From: Humibacter sp049446075
GTDB lineage: Bacteria > Actinomycetota > Actinomycetes > Actinomycetales > Microbacteriaceae
DNA length: 64,000 nt
Assembly: GCF_049446075.1 (NCBI RefSeq)
Contig: NZ_JBMSEB010000001.1
Location: forward strand, 558,001-622,000
Direction of reading: 5' to 3'
A model generated the notes under the pieces. That model searched no databases, had not been told where the DNA came from, and saw only the letters and a list, made by a program, of their open reading frames with translations. The position numbers and the translations under genes were made by a program. Positions 7,565 to 16,045 of this stretch are shown here, piece by piece (within the stretch, counting starts at the first letter, position 1; each line of letters opens with the position of its first letter).

Positions 7565-9247
7565 TCAGTCGCGGGTCAGCTTGCGGTACGCGGACCGGTG
7601 GGGCTTGGCCGCGTCCGGGCCCAGCCGCTCGATCTTGTTCTCCTCGTATGCCTCGAAGTTGCCCTCGAACCAGTACCAGTCCGCCGGGTTCTCCTCTGTG
7701 CCCTCGTAGGCGAGGATGTGCGTGGCTATGCGGTCGAGGAACCACCTGTCGTGCGTGATCACCACGGCGCATCCGGGGAACTCGAGCAGCGCGTTCTCGA
7801 GGCTCGAGAGCGTCTCGACGTCGAGGTCGTTGGTCGGCTCGTCCAGCAGCAGCAGGTTTCCGCCTTGCTTGAGGGTGAGGGCAAGGTTCAGCCGGTTGCG
7901 CTCGCCGCCGGAGAGTACGCCCGCCTTCTTCTGCTGGTCAGGTCCCTTGAAGCCGAAGGTGGACACGTAGGCACGGCTGGGCACCTCGGTCTTGCCCACC
8001 TGGATGTAATCCAACCCGTCGGACACGACCTCCCACAGGCTCTTGTTGGGGTCGATGCCGCCGCGCGACTGGTCGACGTAGGAGATCTCGACCGTCTCGC
8101 CGATCTTCAGGTCGCCGGCGTCCAGCGGTTCGAGGCCGACGATGGTCTTGAACAGCGTCGTCTTGCCCACGCCGTTCGGTCCGATGACCCCGACGATGCC
8201 GTTGCGCGGCAGCGTGAAGCTCAGGCCGTCGATGAGCGTTCGCTCGCCGAAGCCCTTCTGCAGGTTCTTGGCATCGATGACGACCTGGCCGAGACGTGGA
8301 CCCGGCGGAATCTGAATCTCTTCGAAGTCGAGCTTGCGCGTGCGCTCTGCCTCCGCCGCCATCTCCTCGTAGCGCGCCAGTCGCGCCTTGGACTTCGCCT
8401 GACGGCCCTTGGCGTTGCTTCGCACCCAATCGAGTTCGTCGGAGAGCCGCTTGGCGAGCTTGGCGTCCTTCTTGCCCTGCACCTGGAGGCGCTCGCGCTT
8501 CTTCTCGAGGTAGGTCGAGTAGTTGCCCTCGTACGGGTACAGGTGCCCGCGGTCCACTTCGGCGATCCACTCGGCGACGTGGTCGAGGAAGTACCTGTCG
8601 TGGGTGACGGCGAGCACCGCGCCCTGGTACTTCTGCAGGTGCTGCTCGAGCCAGAGCACGCTCTCCGCGTCCAGGTGGTTTGTGGGCTCGTCGAGCAGCA
8701 GCAGGTCGGGCTTCTGCAGGAGCAGCTTGCACAGGGCGACCCGGCGCTTCTCACCGCCGGACAGCACCGAGACCGGGGTGTCGGACGGCGGGCAGCGCAG
8801 GGCATCCATGGCCTGCTCCAGCTGGGAGTCGAGGTCCCAGGCATCCGCGGCGTCGATCTCTTCCTGCAGTGTGCCCATTTCAGCCAGGAGCTTGTCGAAG
8901 TCGGCATCGGGCTCGGCCATGGCTGCGGAGATCTCGTTGAACCGATCCACCTTGCCCTTGATCTCGCCGACACCCTCCTGGACGTTCTCGAGCACGGTCT
9001 TCGACTCGTCGAGCTCCGGCTCCTGCATGAGGATGCCCACGCTGTAGCCGGGTGAGAGCTTCGCGTCGCCGTTCGACGGTGTATCGAGCCCGGCCATGAT
9101 CTTCAGGATCGTCGACTTGCCTGCGCCGTTCGGGCCGACCACGCCGATCTTCGCGCCCGGCAGGAACGCCATGGTGACGTCGTCGAGGATGAGCTTGTCG
9201 CCCACCGCCTTTCGGGCGCGGACCATCGAGTAGATATATTCGGCCAT
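7565..9247 (-). CDS. ettA: ABC-F translational throttle EttA
   Basis: Ribosome-binding ATPase that gates entry into the elongation cycle according to energy state. It has 560 residues, the normal length. Two ABC domains lack membrane partners: Walker A GPNGAGKST (38-46) and GPNGVGKTT, signatures LSGGEKRR and LSGGERNR, Walker B LLLDEPTNHLD and LLLDEPTNDLD. The conserved N-terminus MAEYIYSMVRARK fixes the start at 9247; a longer in-frame start at 9304 is rejected. The inter-domain linker is rich in Lys and Arg, as expected for the P-site tRNA interaction motif. Confidence 0.95.
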   Translation of the reverse strand: MAEYIYSMVRARKAVGDKLILDDVTMAFLPGAKIGVVGPNGAGKSTILKIMAGLDTPSNGDAKLSPGYSVGILMQEPELDESKTVLENVQEGVGEIKGKVDRFNEISAAMAEPDADFDKLLAEMGTLQEEIDAADAWDLDSQLEQAMDALRCPPSDTPVSVLSGGEKRRVALCKLLLQKPDLLLLDEPTNHLDAESVLWLEQHLQKYQGAVLAVTHDRYFLDHVAEWIAEVDRGHLYPYEGNYSTYLEKKRERLQVQGKKDAKLAKRLSDELDWVRSNAKGRQAKSKARLARYEEMAAEAERTRKLDFEEIQIPPGPRLGQVVIDAKNLQKGFGERTLIDGLSFTLPRNGIVGVIGPNGVGKTTLFKTIVGLEPLDAGDLKIGETVEISYVDQSRGGIDPNKSLWEVVSDGLDYIQVGKTEVPSRAYVSTFGFKGPDQQKKAGVLSGGERNRLNLALTLKQGGNLLLLDEPTNDLDVETLSSLENALLEFPGCAVVITHDRWFLDRIATHILAYEGTEENPADWYWFEGNFEAYEENKIERLGPDAAKPHRSAYRKLTRD

Positions 9248-9347
9248 GCGTTCCAGTCTATGGGCGCCGACCGGCTCGCCCCGCCGTCCCGTCGGGCCGT
9301 CCATGCCTCGCCGTCGCCCCTGTCGGCGCGAGCTCCCTCGGCGCTCG

Positions 9348-9854
9348 TCAGCGAATCGGAACAGTGTCGCCGATGAGGCATTTGCCGGTAGCGAGTACGG
9401 GCGCGACGACGCTGTGGTAGCCGCCGATGTCCTGTCCGAACTGGCCGATCAGGCAGCCGCCGTTGATCAGCACCGAGAACTGCACCGAACCGGGCGTGAG
9501 GTTGACCGTAGTGGTGTCGGCGGTCATCTGCATGTTCGCCTTCGAAAAGCCCGCGGCGGCGAGCGCGTCGACGAACTGCTGTGCGCTCGGATTCTTGTTC
9601 GACGCGATCGTGTGGTTGTTGACGTAGTCGAAGTACCCGAGGTTCTCCTTCGCGGTGCCCTTCGGGGCGAAGGTCGGCAGCACATCGGGTACCGGAGCCG
9701 AACTATGTGCGGAGGGCGTCGCGCTCCCGGTGTGGACGGGCGAAGGAGCACTGCAACCCGCCAGCGCGACAGTCAGCGCGACGGCCACCGATAGTCCACC
9801 CAACGCGAATGCCGACGCGCGGCGAACTCGGCGGCGCGATCTGCGATCCCCCAC
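9348..9854 (-). CDS. DUF6993-type lipoprotein
   Basis: Secreted lipoprotein of 168 residues with unknown function. The basic start (GDRRSRRRVRR), a hydrophobic stretch and the lipobox ALAGC put the lipidated Cys at 34. A Ser/Pro/Thr linker follows. The C-terminal half carries two cysteines in similar contexts (GGCLIGQFG and GKCLIG), probably a disulfide, and the pattern PSAQQFVDALAAAGF that I associate with the actinobacterial DUF6993 family. It is separated from ettA by 100 bases and is likely a separate transcript. Confidence 0.8.
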   Translation of the reverse strand: MGDRRSRRRVRRASAFALGGLSVAVALTVALAGCSAPSPVHTGSATPSAHSSAPVPDVLPTFAPKGTAKENLGYFDYVNNHTIASNKNPSAQQFVDALAAAGFSKANMQMTADTTTVNLTPGSVQFSVLINGGCLIGQFGQDIGGYHSVVAPVLATGKCLIGDTVPIR

Positions 9855-9976
9855 TGGTCAGATCCCCTTCCACCGCGGTGCACCTGTGCGACGGAGTGCG
9901 ATCGGCGAGCCGCGGCCTGAAGAGTCTACGGGCGCGTTGCCCTGTGGTCGCTGTGGCGCGGGCTGCCAGTGCGGAA

Positions 9977-10552
9977 TCAGAACGGTGGCTCGGCGGAGGC
10001 GAACTCGAGCTGCGCGAGCTCCGCCGTCGGATCGTCCGCGTCGTCTGCGGTGCTGCGGCTCGGCTCGGCCGAATCGCCGCCCGTCTCAGCCGAACCTCCG
10101 GGGAGCGCCCAGCCGTCTGCATCCACCTTCGCCTGGGCAGAGGACGCATCGGAACTCGGACCGTCGGCGGATTGTTCGTTCTGTGCAGGCGCCGCAGACG
10201 GGTTCTTGCTGTACCGGCTGGTGCCGAAGAGCAGGTCATGGCCTATGCCCTCGGCGAGGATGTCGACGGAGGTGCCGTGGCGTCCGTCACGTTCCCACTC
10301 GCTCACTCTGAGGCGTCCCGTGACAACCACCCGGTCGCCCTTGGCGAGCGAGCGAGACGCGTTCTCGGCCAGTCTTCGGAACGCGACGACCGTGTACCAG
10401 TTCGTCTCACCGTTTTCCCACCCGCTCGCCTCACGGTTGAACTTGCGCTGGGTCGAAGCCAGCCGGAATGTCAGGCGAGCAAGTCCGTTGCCCACGACCG
10501 CCATGGCCGGTTGCGTTCCCACGACTCCCGTCGCGGAGATGATGTCAGGCAT
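9977..10552 (-). CDS. ssb: Single-stranded DNA-binding protein (paralogue)
   Basis: Binds ssDNA during replication and repair. The 191 residues hold an OB fold (about 1-115) with the SSB pattern LTFRLASTQRKF, WYTVVAFRRLAENA and VVVTGRLRVSEWERDG. A long acidic Ser/Ala/Asp linker ends in FASAEPPF. The aromatic tip is conserved, but the usual run of Asp before it is missing. AAGGAGG lies ahead of ATG 10552, which sets the start. The main actinobacterial ssb normally sits between rpsF and rplI; this solitary copy is therefore probably a second paralogue, like SsbB (inference). Confidence 0.88.
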   Translation of the reverse strand: MPDIISATGVVGTQPAMAVVGNGLARLTFRLASTQRKFNREASGWENGETNWYTVVAFRRLAENASRSLAKGDRVVVTGRLRVSEWERDGRHGTSVDILAEGIGHDLLFGTSRYSKNPSAAPAQNEQSADGPSSDASSAQAKVDADGWALPGGSAETGGDSAEPSRSTADDADDPTAELAQLEFASAEPPF

Positions 10553-10809
10553 CCTCGTGCCCTCCTTCGGTCGATGTGTCTTCTGCAAGGAATGCGGTCG
10601 ATCGCTGAGGAAGGGCCGCCACACCACTGTGCGGGAGAGGGCGACCGCGGGCGGGGTGGTGCCGGTCGAATGTGGAGAGCCGTGTACCGTGCACTGCTGG
10701 GGACGGCGAGAGGATCCGGGTACAGGAAGCGGGTACTCGGTCAGGTGCCGCGGAATGGCTGCGCAGACGCGCAGGGATGCCGTTGCGTCATCGCCAATAG
10801 CATTCTGGG

Positions 10810-11817
10810 ATGCCCTACGTTCCCGCTGACGACCGCTACGACACCATGACCTACCGCCGCACTGGACGCAGCGGCCTAGACCTTCCCGCCGTCTCGCTCG
10901 GTTTCTGGCACAACTTCGGTGACGGCCGGCCCATCGACGTGCAGCGTTCGATCGTGCGCCGCGCCTTCGACCTCGGCATCACCCACTTCGACCTGGCGAA
11001 CAACTACGGCCCGCCTGCCGGTTCCGCCGAGCGTAACGTCGGCCGCATCCTCGCCGAGGACTTCGCAGCGCATCGCGACGAACTCATCGTCTCGACAAAG
11101 GCCGGGTACCACATGCACGCGGGACCCTATGGAGAGTGGGGTTCGCGCAAGTACATGCTGTCGTCGCTGGATGCCTCGCTGCAGCGACTCGGACTCGATT
11201 ACGTCGACATCTACTACTCGCACCGGCCGGGCCCGGACACGCCTATCGAGGAGACCATGGGCGCGCTCGCCACGGCGGTTCGGCAGGGCAAGGCTCTGTA
11301 CGTCGGCGTGTCGAACTACAGCCCGGAGCAGACCCGCGCGGCCGCGGCGGCGCTGGAGGCCGAGGGTGTTCGGCTACTGATCCACCAGCCCAGCTACTCG
11401 ATGTTCAACCGCCACGTGGAGCATGGCCTGCTCGAGGCGCTCGACGACCTCGGCGTCGGGTCGATCGTGTTCTCGCCTCTGCAGCAGGGGCTGCTCACGG
11501 ATCGCTACCTGGGTGGCGAGGTACCGGATGACTCGCGTGCGGCCACCAGCGTGTTCCTACGACCCGAGAACATCACGGACGAATACCTCGGCCGCGCTCG
11601 CGCCCTCAACGAGATCGCGGCGGGCCGCGGGCAGTCGCTCGCGCAACTCGCACTGACCTGGGTGCTCAGGCATCCTCAGGTCACGAGCGCGCTGATCGGC
11701 GCATCGAGCGTCGCCCAGCTCGAGCAGAACGTGGCCGCAGTGCACGCTGCTCCACTCACCCCAGATGAGCTGGCGGCGATCGAGCCCTTCGCCGTGGACG
11801 GTACGGGCAGGCGGTAG
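10810..11817 (+). CDS. Aldo/keto reductase, YghZ (L-glyceraldehyde 3-phosphate reductase) type
   Basis: NADPH-dependent carbonyl reductase of 335 residues, a TIM barrel. The N-terminus up to YRRTGRSGLDLPAVSLGFWH closely parallels E. coli YghZ, including the short lead-in before the first strand. Catalytic positions visible are Asp61 and Tyr66 in FDLANNYG, Lys97 in VSTKAGY and the His of IYYSHRPG. The SNYS and HQPSYSMFNR motifs and the LIGAS cofactor loop near the end are present. There is no Shine-Dalgarno before ATG 10810, so translation may be leaderless. Physiological role is probably detoxification of glyceraldehyde phosphate or methylglyoxal. Confidence 0.9.
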   Translation: MPYVPADDRYDTMTYRRTGRSGLDLPAVSLGFWHNFGDGRPIDVQRSIVRRAFDLGITHFDLANNYGPPAGSAERNVGRILAEDFAAHRDELIVSTKAGYHMHAGPYGEWGSRKYMLSSLDASLQRLGLDYVDIYYSHRPGPDTPIEETMGALATAVRQGKALYVGVSNYSPEQTRAAAAALEAEGVRLLIHQPSYSMFNRHVEHGLLEALDDLGVGSIVFSPLQQGLLTDRYLGGEVPDDSRAATSVFLRPENITDEYLGRARALNEIAAGRGQSLAQLALTWVLRHPQVTSALIGASSVAQLEQNVAAVHAAPLTPDELAAIEPFAVDGTGRR

Positions 11818-11905
11818 CAGCCCCTTTGGGGGGTGAACGGCGCTTTGCGACGACGCCCGGCACGCCTGCGCCGAGATCCGTTCGGCCGCAGGTAGTCTCC
11901 GCAGC

Positions 11906-12640
11906 ATGCAGTGGTGGAATGACTTCTGGGAATGGCTCACGTCGCAGGACGCGCAGCCGGTGATCTTCGCCGCGGTCGTGTTGCTCGTGTCCATCATCGT
12001 CTCCGGGCTCCTGTCGGCATGGATCGCGCGTGGCGCGGTTCGCGGGCTTCTCTTGCGTGCAGAGCGCGAGCAGAAGGCCGGTGCCGTCGCGGCCCTCGTG
12101 GATGCCGCAGTCGAGGCATCCGTCTGGAATTCGCTGACGCCTGGAGAGCAGGTGTTGTCGGATCGCTCGGTCGGCCAGGCCGACATCCTCGTTCGGCTTC
12201 TGCCCGTAAAGGGCGCTGCGATCACGGCCGACTGGGCCGCTCACCAGCTCGGTGAGCTCAAGCGAAACTCGGCTACCTACGGCTACAGCCTCGAGCCGGC
12301 GATCATCGAGTTCCGCGACCGTCTCGTCGAATGGCAGAACAAGCCCCGCCGTGCGCGCCGGCTGTTCCTCGAAGACCTCGAGCGGTGGCGTTTCGAACGC
12401 ACCTCGAGCGAGGAGACGGCGAACTCGGATCAGGATGCCTGGGTCGCCCGGCGCCATCACGAGCGTCATACCTCGGCTGCGAGCACCGAATCGGGTGCGT
12501 CGACGGTCGCTGACACCGCAAGCCAGGGGCCCGCATCCGAACCGTCCGCTTTGGATGACACGGCGGCGCTCGACGACTACGTCGCGGCGCCCGTGGGAGC
12601 CTATGCCGCGCGCAAACCGACGGGACTAGAACAAGACTGA
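11906..12640 (+). CDS. Single-pass membrane protein of unknown function
   Basis: The protein has 244 residues with one strong hydrophobic helix (about 18-41) close to the N-terminus. An alpha-helical Ala/Glu/Arg-rich region follows to about 170, then a low-complexity Ser/Thr/Asp tail. The topology suggests a short outside end and a large cytoplasmic part. I do not recognise the family; similar proteins are common in Microbacteriaceae. It lies 88 bases after the reductase and ends just before a strong terminator. Confidence 0.7.
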   Translation: MQWWNDFWEWLTSQDAQPVIFAAVVLLVSIIVSGLLSAWIARGAVRGLLLRAEREQKAGAVAALVDAAVEASVWNSLTPGEQVLSDRSVGQADILVRLLPVKGAAITADWAAHQLGELKRNSATYGYSLEPAIIEFRDRLVEWQNKPRRARRLFLEDLERWRFERTSSEETANSDQDAWVARRHHERHTSAASTESGASTVADTASQGPASEPSALDDTAALDDYVAAPVGAYAARKPTGLEQD

Positions 12641-12658
12641 TCGCCCGACCGCGATGCG

Positions 12659-12701
12659 AGAGTGAGGGGGCCGCCACACCACGTGGCGGCCCCCTCACTC
12701 T
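12659..12701. terminator. Bidirectional hairpin terminator
   Basis: A 19-bp perfect stem with a 5-base loop (arms 12659-12677 and 12683-12701) lies between the convergent membrane-protein gene and nadE. There is no U-run, as is usual for actinobacterial I-shaped terminators. Placement and symmetry suggest it serves both genes. Confidence 0.85.
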
Positions 12702-12728
12702 TCGTCATCGGTCGGTGCAGTACTCCGG

Positions 12729-13577
12729 CTACACACGCTCGCCCGCGCGCTGCCACCACATGTCGAACGGTGTCGCCGGCGTGTGGCGCTTGTGCTCGGT
12801 CGCCAGGTACTTCGCCTCGATACCGCTGGCAACGGCATCCTCGACGTCCTGCCCTTGCAGGTAGGCGTCGATGTCGCGATAGCTGATGCCCAGATTGTCT
12901 TCGTCGGTCTGCCCTGGCGTGTCGTCGAGAAGGTCGGCGGTCGGCGACTTCTCGTACAGCCGCGCAGGGGACCCCAAGTGCTCGAGCAGCTGTCGCCCCT
13001 GGCTCTTCGTCAGACCCGTCAGCGGTGTCAGATCCACTCCCCCGTCGCCATACTTGGTGAAGAAGCCCGTCACCGCCTCGGCGGCATGGTCGGTGCCCAC
13101 CACGATCAGTCCGCGTTGCCCCGCTATGGCGTATTGGGCGACCATGCGCATCCTCGCCTTGACGTTGCCCTTCGTGAAGTCGAGGATGCGCTCGCTCACC
13201 GCGTCGCCGAACTCGTCCGCAACACCGTCGACACCGCGCTGCACGTTGAACGTGAGCACCTCGTCTGGACCGATGAACTCGAGCGCGAGTCGGGCGTCGT
13301 CTTCGTCGGCCTGCACCGCGTAGGGAAGCCGCACTGCGACGAATCGGGCATCGGCCCCTGATGCGCTCAGCCGCTCCGCCGCGAGCTGACACAGCTTGCC
13401 TGCGAGCGACGAGTCCTGTCCTCCGCTGATGCCAAGAACAAAGCCCCGAGCCTTCGAGGTACGGGCGTAGTCGACGAGGAACGAGACCCGCGCCTCGACC
13501 TCCGCGTCCGGATCGATCGACGGTTTCACATTGAGCTCGCGGATGATCTCCGCCTGAAGTTCACGCATACTTTGCAC
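12729..13577 (-). CDS. nadE: NH3-dependent NAD+ synthetase
   Basis: Converts deamido-NAD, ATP and ammonia to NAD+. The 282 residues match the short ammonia-dependent form with no glutaminase domain. The PP-loop SGGQDSS (51-57) binds ATP. Other conserved parts are VGTDHAAEAVTGFFTKYGDG, PLTGLTKSQGR and LYEKSPTADLLDD. The start may be 13577 or the Met three codons inside (MRELQAEII). It is a single gene with a strong terminator downstream. Confidence 0.95.
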   Translation of the reverse strand: MQSMRELQAEIIRELNVKPSIDPDAEVEARVSFLVDYARTSKARGFVLGISGGQDSSLAGKLCQLAAERLSASGADARFVAVRLPYAVQADEDDARLALEFIGPDEVLTFNVQRGVDGVADEFGDAVSERILDFTKGNVKARMRMVAQYAIAGQRGLIVVGTDHAAEAVTGFFTKYGDGGVDLTPLTGLTKSQGRQLLEHLGSPARLYEKSPTADLLDDTPGQTDEDNLGISYRDIDAYLQGQDVEDAVASGIEAKYLATEHKRHTPATPFDMWWQRAGERV

Positions 13578-13622
13578 TTTATGCCCGACGTGTTTCGGGC
13601 ACGCAACGGGTGGACACGGCCA

Positions 13623-14237
13623 TCACCTGTATGCGGAGTCGTCGATCTGAACGGGGTAACCGGCCCTCAAGACGGCGAGCGTCGAAGGAGGCGTGATGAC
13701 GTCGGCCGTTCCGTCACTAGGACGCGGAACCGCGCCGCCGTATCCTCTCGGTGTCCACGCCACGAGCGAGTCGCCGAGCACCAACCGTTGCCGGCCATCG
13801 TAGAGAACGTACCCGCCGTCGGGGAGCTGCCGATAAGGCAGCTCATGCATCCGCCTGCGATGGCTTCGCGGATACAAGCGTTCCGAGTGGAGCTCCGAGT
13901 TCACGACGGATGCCGTGGGCCGCCCGCCGCCGGCAGCTTCAGCCCACGCATCCACGTAGGCCAGATAGGCGCCATGGCGGCACTCCGAACACGGCCGGTG
14001 ACCGGCGGCGAACGCGACCGCCTCGTCGTGGAAGAACAGGAAGGTGTAGTGATTCGGCTGCCAAAGCGGATGCCAGCGCTCGCGGAATCGGAGAGCGCAT
14101 ATGATCCACAGCTTGCCGGAATGGAAGCGGACGATCTCGTGGCCCTCGTGCACCTTGCCCCGGTTGCCCGTCCAGGCGCCACGCAACGGTGCCGCGACGA
14201 TGTCGCCCATGGGCGTGACCCGGTTGCGCGCGGGCAT
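13623..14237 (-). CDS. Conserved protein of unknown function with a CxxC motif
   Basis: The 204 residues contain a tight block HYTFLFFHDEAVAFAAGHRP followed by CSECR (Cys83, Cys86) that I have seen in uncharacterised actinobacterial and proteobacterial proteins. Only two cysteines lie in this motif, so a metal site would need partners from His residues (for example His56, His63, His80) or a dimer. There is no signal peptide. It lies 45 bases downstream of nadE's start on the same strand and therefore has its own promoter. It could be nucleic-acid or metal binding, but no function can be claimed. Confidence 0.75.
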   Translation of the reverse strand: MPARNRVTPMGDIVAAPLRGAWTGNRGKVHEGHEIVRFHSGKLWIICALRFRERWHPLWQPNHYTFLFFHDEAVAFAAGHRPCSECRHGAYLAYVDAWAEAAGGGRPTASVVNSELHSERLYPRSHRRRMHELPYRQLPDGGYVLYDGRQRLVLGDSLVAWTPRGYGGAVPRPSDGTADVITPPSTLAVLRAGYPVQIDDSAYR

Positions 14238-14427
14238 CCGTACCGCCTCTCCTCGATGGGCAGATACTCACCCATGCCACCGACATATTGGCGGCAGACG
14301 CGGATCGCACGATGCGGTCAGGCGTAGAAGCCCTGACGCAGCAACGACCGCCATCGCGCGCGCGGCGGCGAAAGCGAGGCCGAGACCACGAGCCGAGAAG
14401 GCTCGGAGCCCTGGCGGTCGACGCCTG

Positions 14428-14825
14428 TCATGCCGATCCTTCCGAGTGCGCATGAGAATTCGGCACTGTCGCCGGACGGCGCGACGCCTCAGCGACAGCG
14501 AGTGCGAGGGCGGCCGCCAAGACGACGATCGCTGCCGGTATCGGCAGCATCATCGGTCCACCGGCGCCGACCAAGCCGGAGGCTGCACCGGCGCCGAGCG
14601 CGATGCCCGCGTTGAACAGCACCGGGATGAGTGCTCCGGCGAAGTCGCGATGTTCAGGGCCGGCGACGCGAAGGATCAGGGTCTGTGCCAGAGGCGGGAA
14701 GGCACCGGAGCCCAGGCCCCAGACCGCGACGCCGAGAACCGAGAAGGTGGGGACGGATGCCAGGCCGAGAGCCGCCAGGGCCAGTGACGTCACCTGATGT
14801 CCCAGGGCGGAGTGCGCTTGTGCGT
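14428..14825 (-). pseudogene. C-terminal remnant of an MFS transporter next to tRNA-Arg
   Basis: About 130 codons read as the last third of an AraJ-type major facilitator permease: hydrophobic segments with GSGAFPPLAQTLILRVAG and DFAGALIPVLFNAGIALGAG, ending in a short polar tail. The reading frame runs backwards straight into the tRNA-Arg 3' end, with no start codon, ribosome site or N-terminal helices (a full protein would be near 400 residues). It is therefore a decayed or recombined fragment joined to the tRNA 3' boundary, the usual insertion point for integrative elements. No integrase or repeated tRNA end is present in the window. The 190 bases between it and 14237 hold nothing I can support. 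Confidence 0.7.
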
Positions 14826-14901
14826 TGGTGCCCCCGGCAGGAATCGAACCTGCGACCAAGAGATTAGAAGGCTCCTGCTCTATCCGCTGAGCTACGGGGG
14901 C
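14826..14901 (-). tRNA. tRNA-Arg (anticodon TCT)
   Basis: A cloverleaf reads on the minus strand from 14901. The acceptor GCCCCCG pairs with CGGGGGC. The D stem is GCTC/GAGC, the anticodon loop CTTCTAA gives TCT, and the T arm is GCAGG-TTCGATT-CCTGC. The discriminator is A (14829) and CCA is encoded at 14826-14828. The anticodon stem GGAGC/TCTCT has a G-U pair at 27-43 and a C-U mismatch at 31-39. Confidence 0.92.
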
Positions 14902-14956
14902 TCCGGTCTTGCCTTGAGGCGGCGCGACCGTCTCTCAGGCTACCGCAGGGCGCGGA

Positions 14957-15217
14957 TTAGACCGCCTTGGCCGCCGCCACGAGCACCTGGGCGATGCTCG
15001 GAACGCCCTCGGCTCGGAACACCTCGGCGCCCTCGGCGTTCAGCACGATGACTGTGGGCGTGGAACGGATGCCCGCAGCCTGCGCGCGCTCCTCGTGGGC
15101 CACGACGTCGAACTCTCTCACCCGCGCATCGGGTATCAGCCGTTCGGCCTCATGGAGCACGCCCCGCGTCTGCAGGCATGGTTCGCAGAACGCCGACGTA
15201 TACAGGTGCAATTCCAC
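14957..15217 (-). CDS. Small thioredoxin/glutaredoxin-like protein
   Basis: An 86-residue thioredoxin-fold protein. The redox motif FCEPC places Cys11 and Cys14 right after the first strand (MELHLYTSA), and the cis-Pro loop is GIRSTPTVIVL. The length fits the minimal fold of glutaredoxin/NrdH-like thiol oxidoreductases. No export signal is present, so it acts in the cytoplasm. It is divergent from orn across 83 bases. The disulfide-reductase partner is unknown. Confidence 0.85.
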   Translation of the reverse strand: MELHLYTSAFCEPCLQTRGVLHEAERLIPDARVREFDVVAHEERAQAAGIRSTPTVIVLNAEGAEVFRAEGVPSIAQVLVAAAKAV

Positions 15218-15300
15218 GTCGAAGAGTCTAGGTGGGACGCCGGGAGTCGGAGCGGCAGCTCTCGAAACGAGGGTCGCGGGCCGCCGATAGACTTCACCGC

Positions 15301-15921
15301 ATGCCGACAGCGAACGACGCCCTCGTGTGGATCGACTGCGAAATGACGGGGCTCGACCTCGAGAAGGACGAACTCGTCGAGATCGCGGTGGTGATCACGG
15401 ACTTCGACCTGGTGCCGCTCGACCCCGGAATCGACATCGTCATCAAGCCCGATCAGAGCGCTCTGGACGGCATGGGCGAGTTCGTGCGCCAGATGCACAC
15501 GACAAGCGGGCTCATCGAGGAGATCCCGAACGGCAAGAGCCTCGCCGAGGCCGAGTACGAGGTGATGGAGTACATCCTCGGCTTCGTGCCGAACGAGCAG
15601 AAGGCGCCGCTGGCCGGCAATTCGATCGGCACCGACCGGATGTTCCTGGCCAAGTTCATGCCCCGGCTCGACGCCCATCTGCACTACCGCAACGTCGACG
15701 TGTCGTCCGTCAAGGAGTTAGCCAGACGGTGGTTCCCCCGCGTCTACTACAACGCTCCGGAGAAGAACGGGGGCCACCGTGCGCTTGCCGACATCCGCGA
15801 GTCCATCAGGGAGCTCGAATACTACCGGCGTGCGGTCTTCACCCCTGAGCCTGGCCTGTCCTCGGACGAGTGCCAGAAGATCGCGCAGGACGTGGTGAAA
15901 ATCTGGGCCCCGCGCATGTAA
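15301..15921 (+). CDS. orn: Oligoribonuclease
   Basis: 3'-5' exoribonuclease that degrades 2-5 nt RNAs and linear cyclic-dinucleotide products such as pGpG. The 206 residues show the DEDDh active site: WIDCEMTGLD near the start, GNSIGTDRMF in the middle and HRALADIRESI at the end. The ATG at 15301 matches the family N-terminus; an in-frame extension to 15232 is rejected. The stop (15919-15921) abuts the tRNA-His promoter. Confidence 0.95.
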   Translation: MPTANDALVWIDCEMTGLDLEKDELVEIAVVITDFDLVPLDPGIDIVIKPDQSALDGMGEFVRQMHTTSGLIEEIPNGKSLAEAEYEVMEYILGFVPNEQKAPLAGNSIGTDRMFLAKFMPRLDAHLHYRNVDVSSVKELARRWFPRVYYNAPEKNGGHRALADIRESIRELEYYRRAVFTPEPGLSSDECQKIAQDVVKIWAPRM

Positions 15922-15927
15922 TACAAT
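15922..15927 (+). promoter_or_regulatory. Candidate -10 box of tRNA-His
   Basis: TACAAT lies directly after the orn stop and 30 bases before the tRNA. It matches the sigma-70-type -10 hexamer in a GC-rich background. A -35 element is not clear. Confidence 0.6.
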
Positions 15928-15956
15928 CGTCTGGTTGCCCGCACGCGGGCGGCATG

Positions 15957-16032
15957 GTGGGTGTAGCTCAGTTGGTAGAGCGCCTGGTTGTGGTCCAGGA
16001 GGTCGCGGGTTCAAAACCCGTCACTCACCCCA
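15957..16032 (+). tRNA. tRNA-His (anticodon GTG)
   Basis: A full cloverleaf is visible: acceptor GTGGGTG/CACTCAC, D arm GCTC...GAGC, anticodon stem CCTGG/CCAGG around TTGTGGT, and T arm GCGGG-TTCAAAA-CCCGT. An extra G at 15956 opposite C73 (16029) gives the G-1:C73 pair that identifies tRNA-His. CCA is encoded at 16030-16032. Confidence 0.97.
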
Positions 16033-16045
16033 AAGAGAGCGAGGT

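Noticed and set aside
7598..9055. A 485-codon open frame on the plus strand opposite ettA
   Set aside because: It is the antisense shadow of ettA, which has a full set of ABC-F motifs; the shadow is common in GC-rich genes and its product shows no domain.
14268..14453. A 61-codon frame next to the transporter remnant
   Set aside because: No ribosome site, Arg/Ala-rich composition and overlap with the remnant frame; no evidence of a gene.
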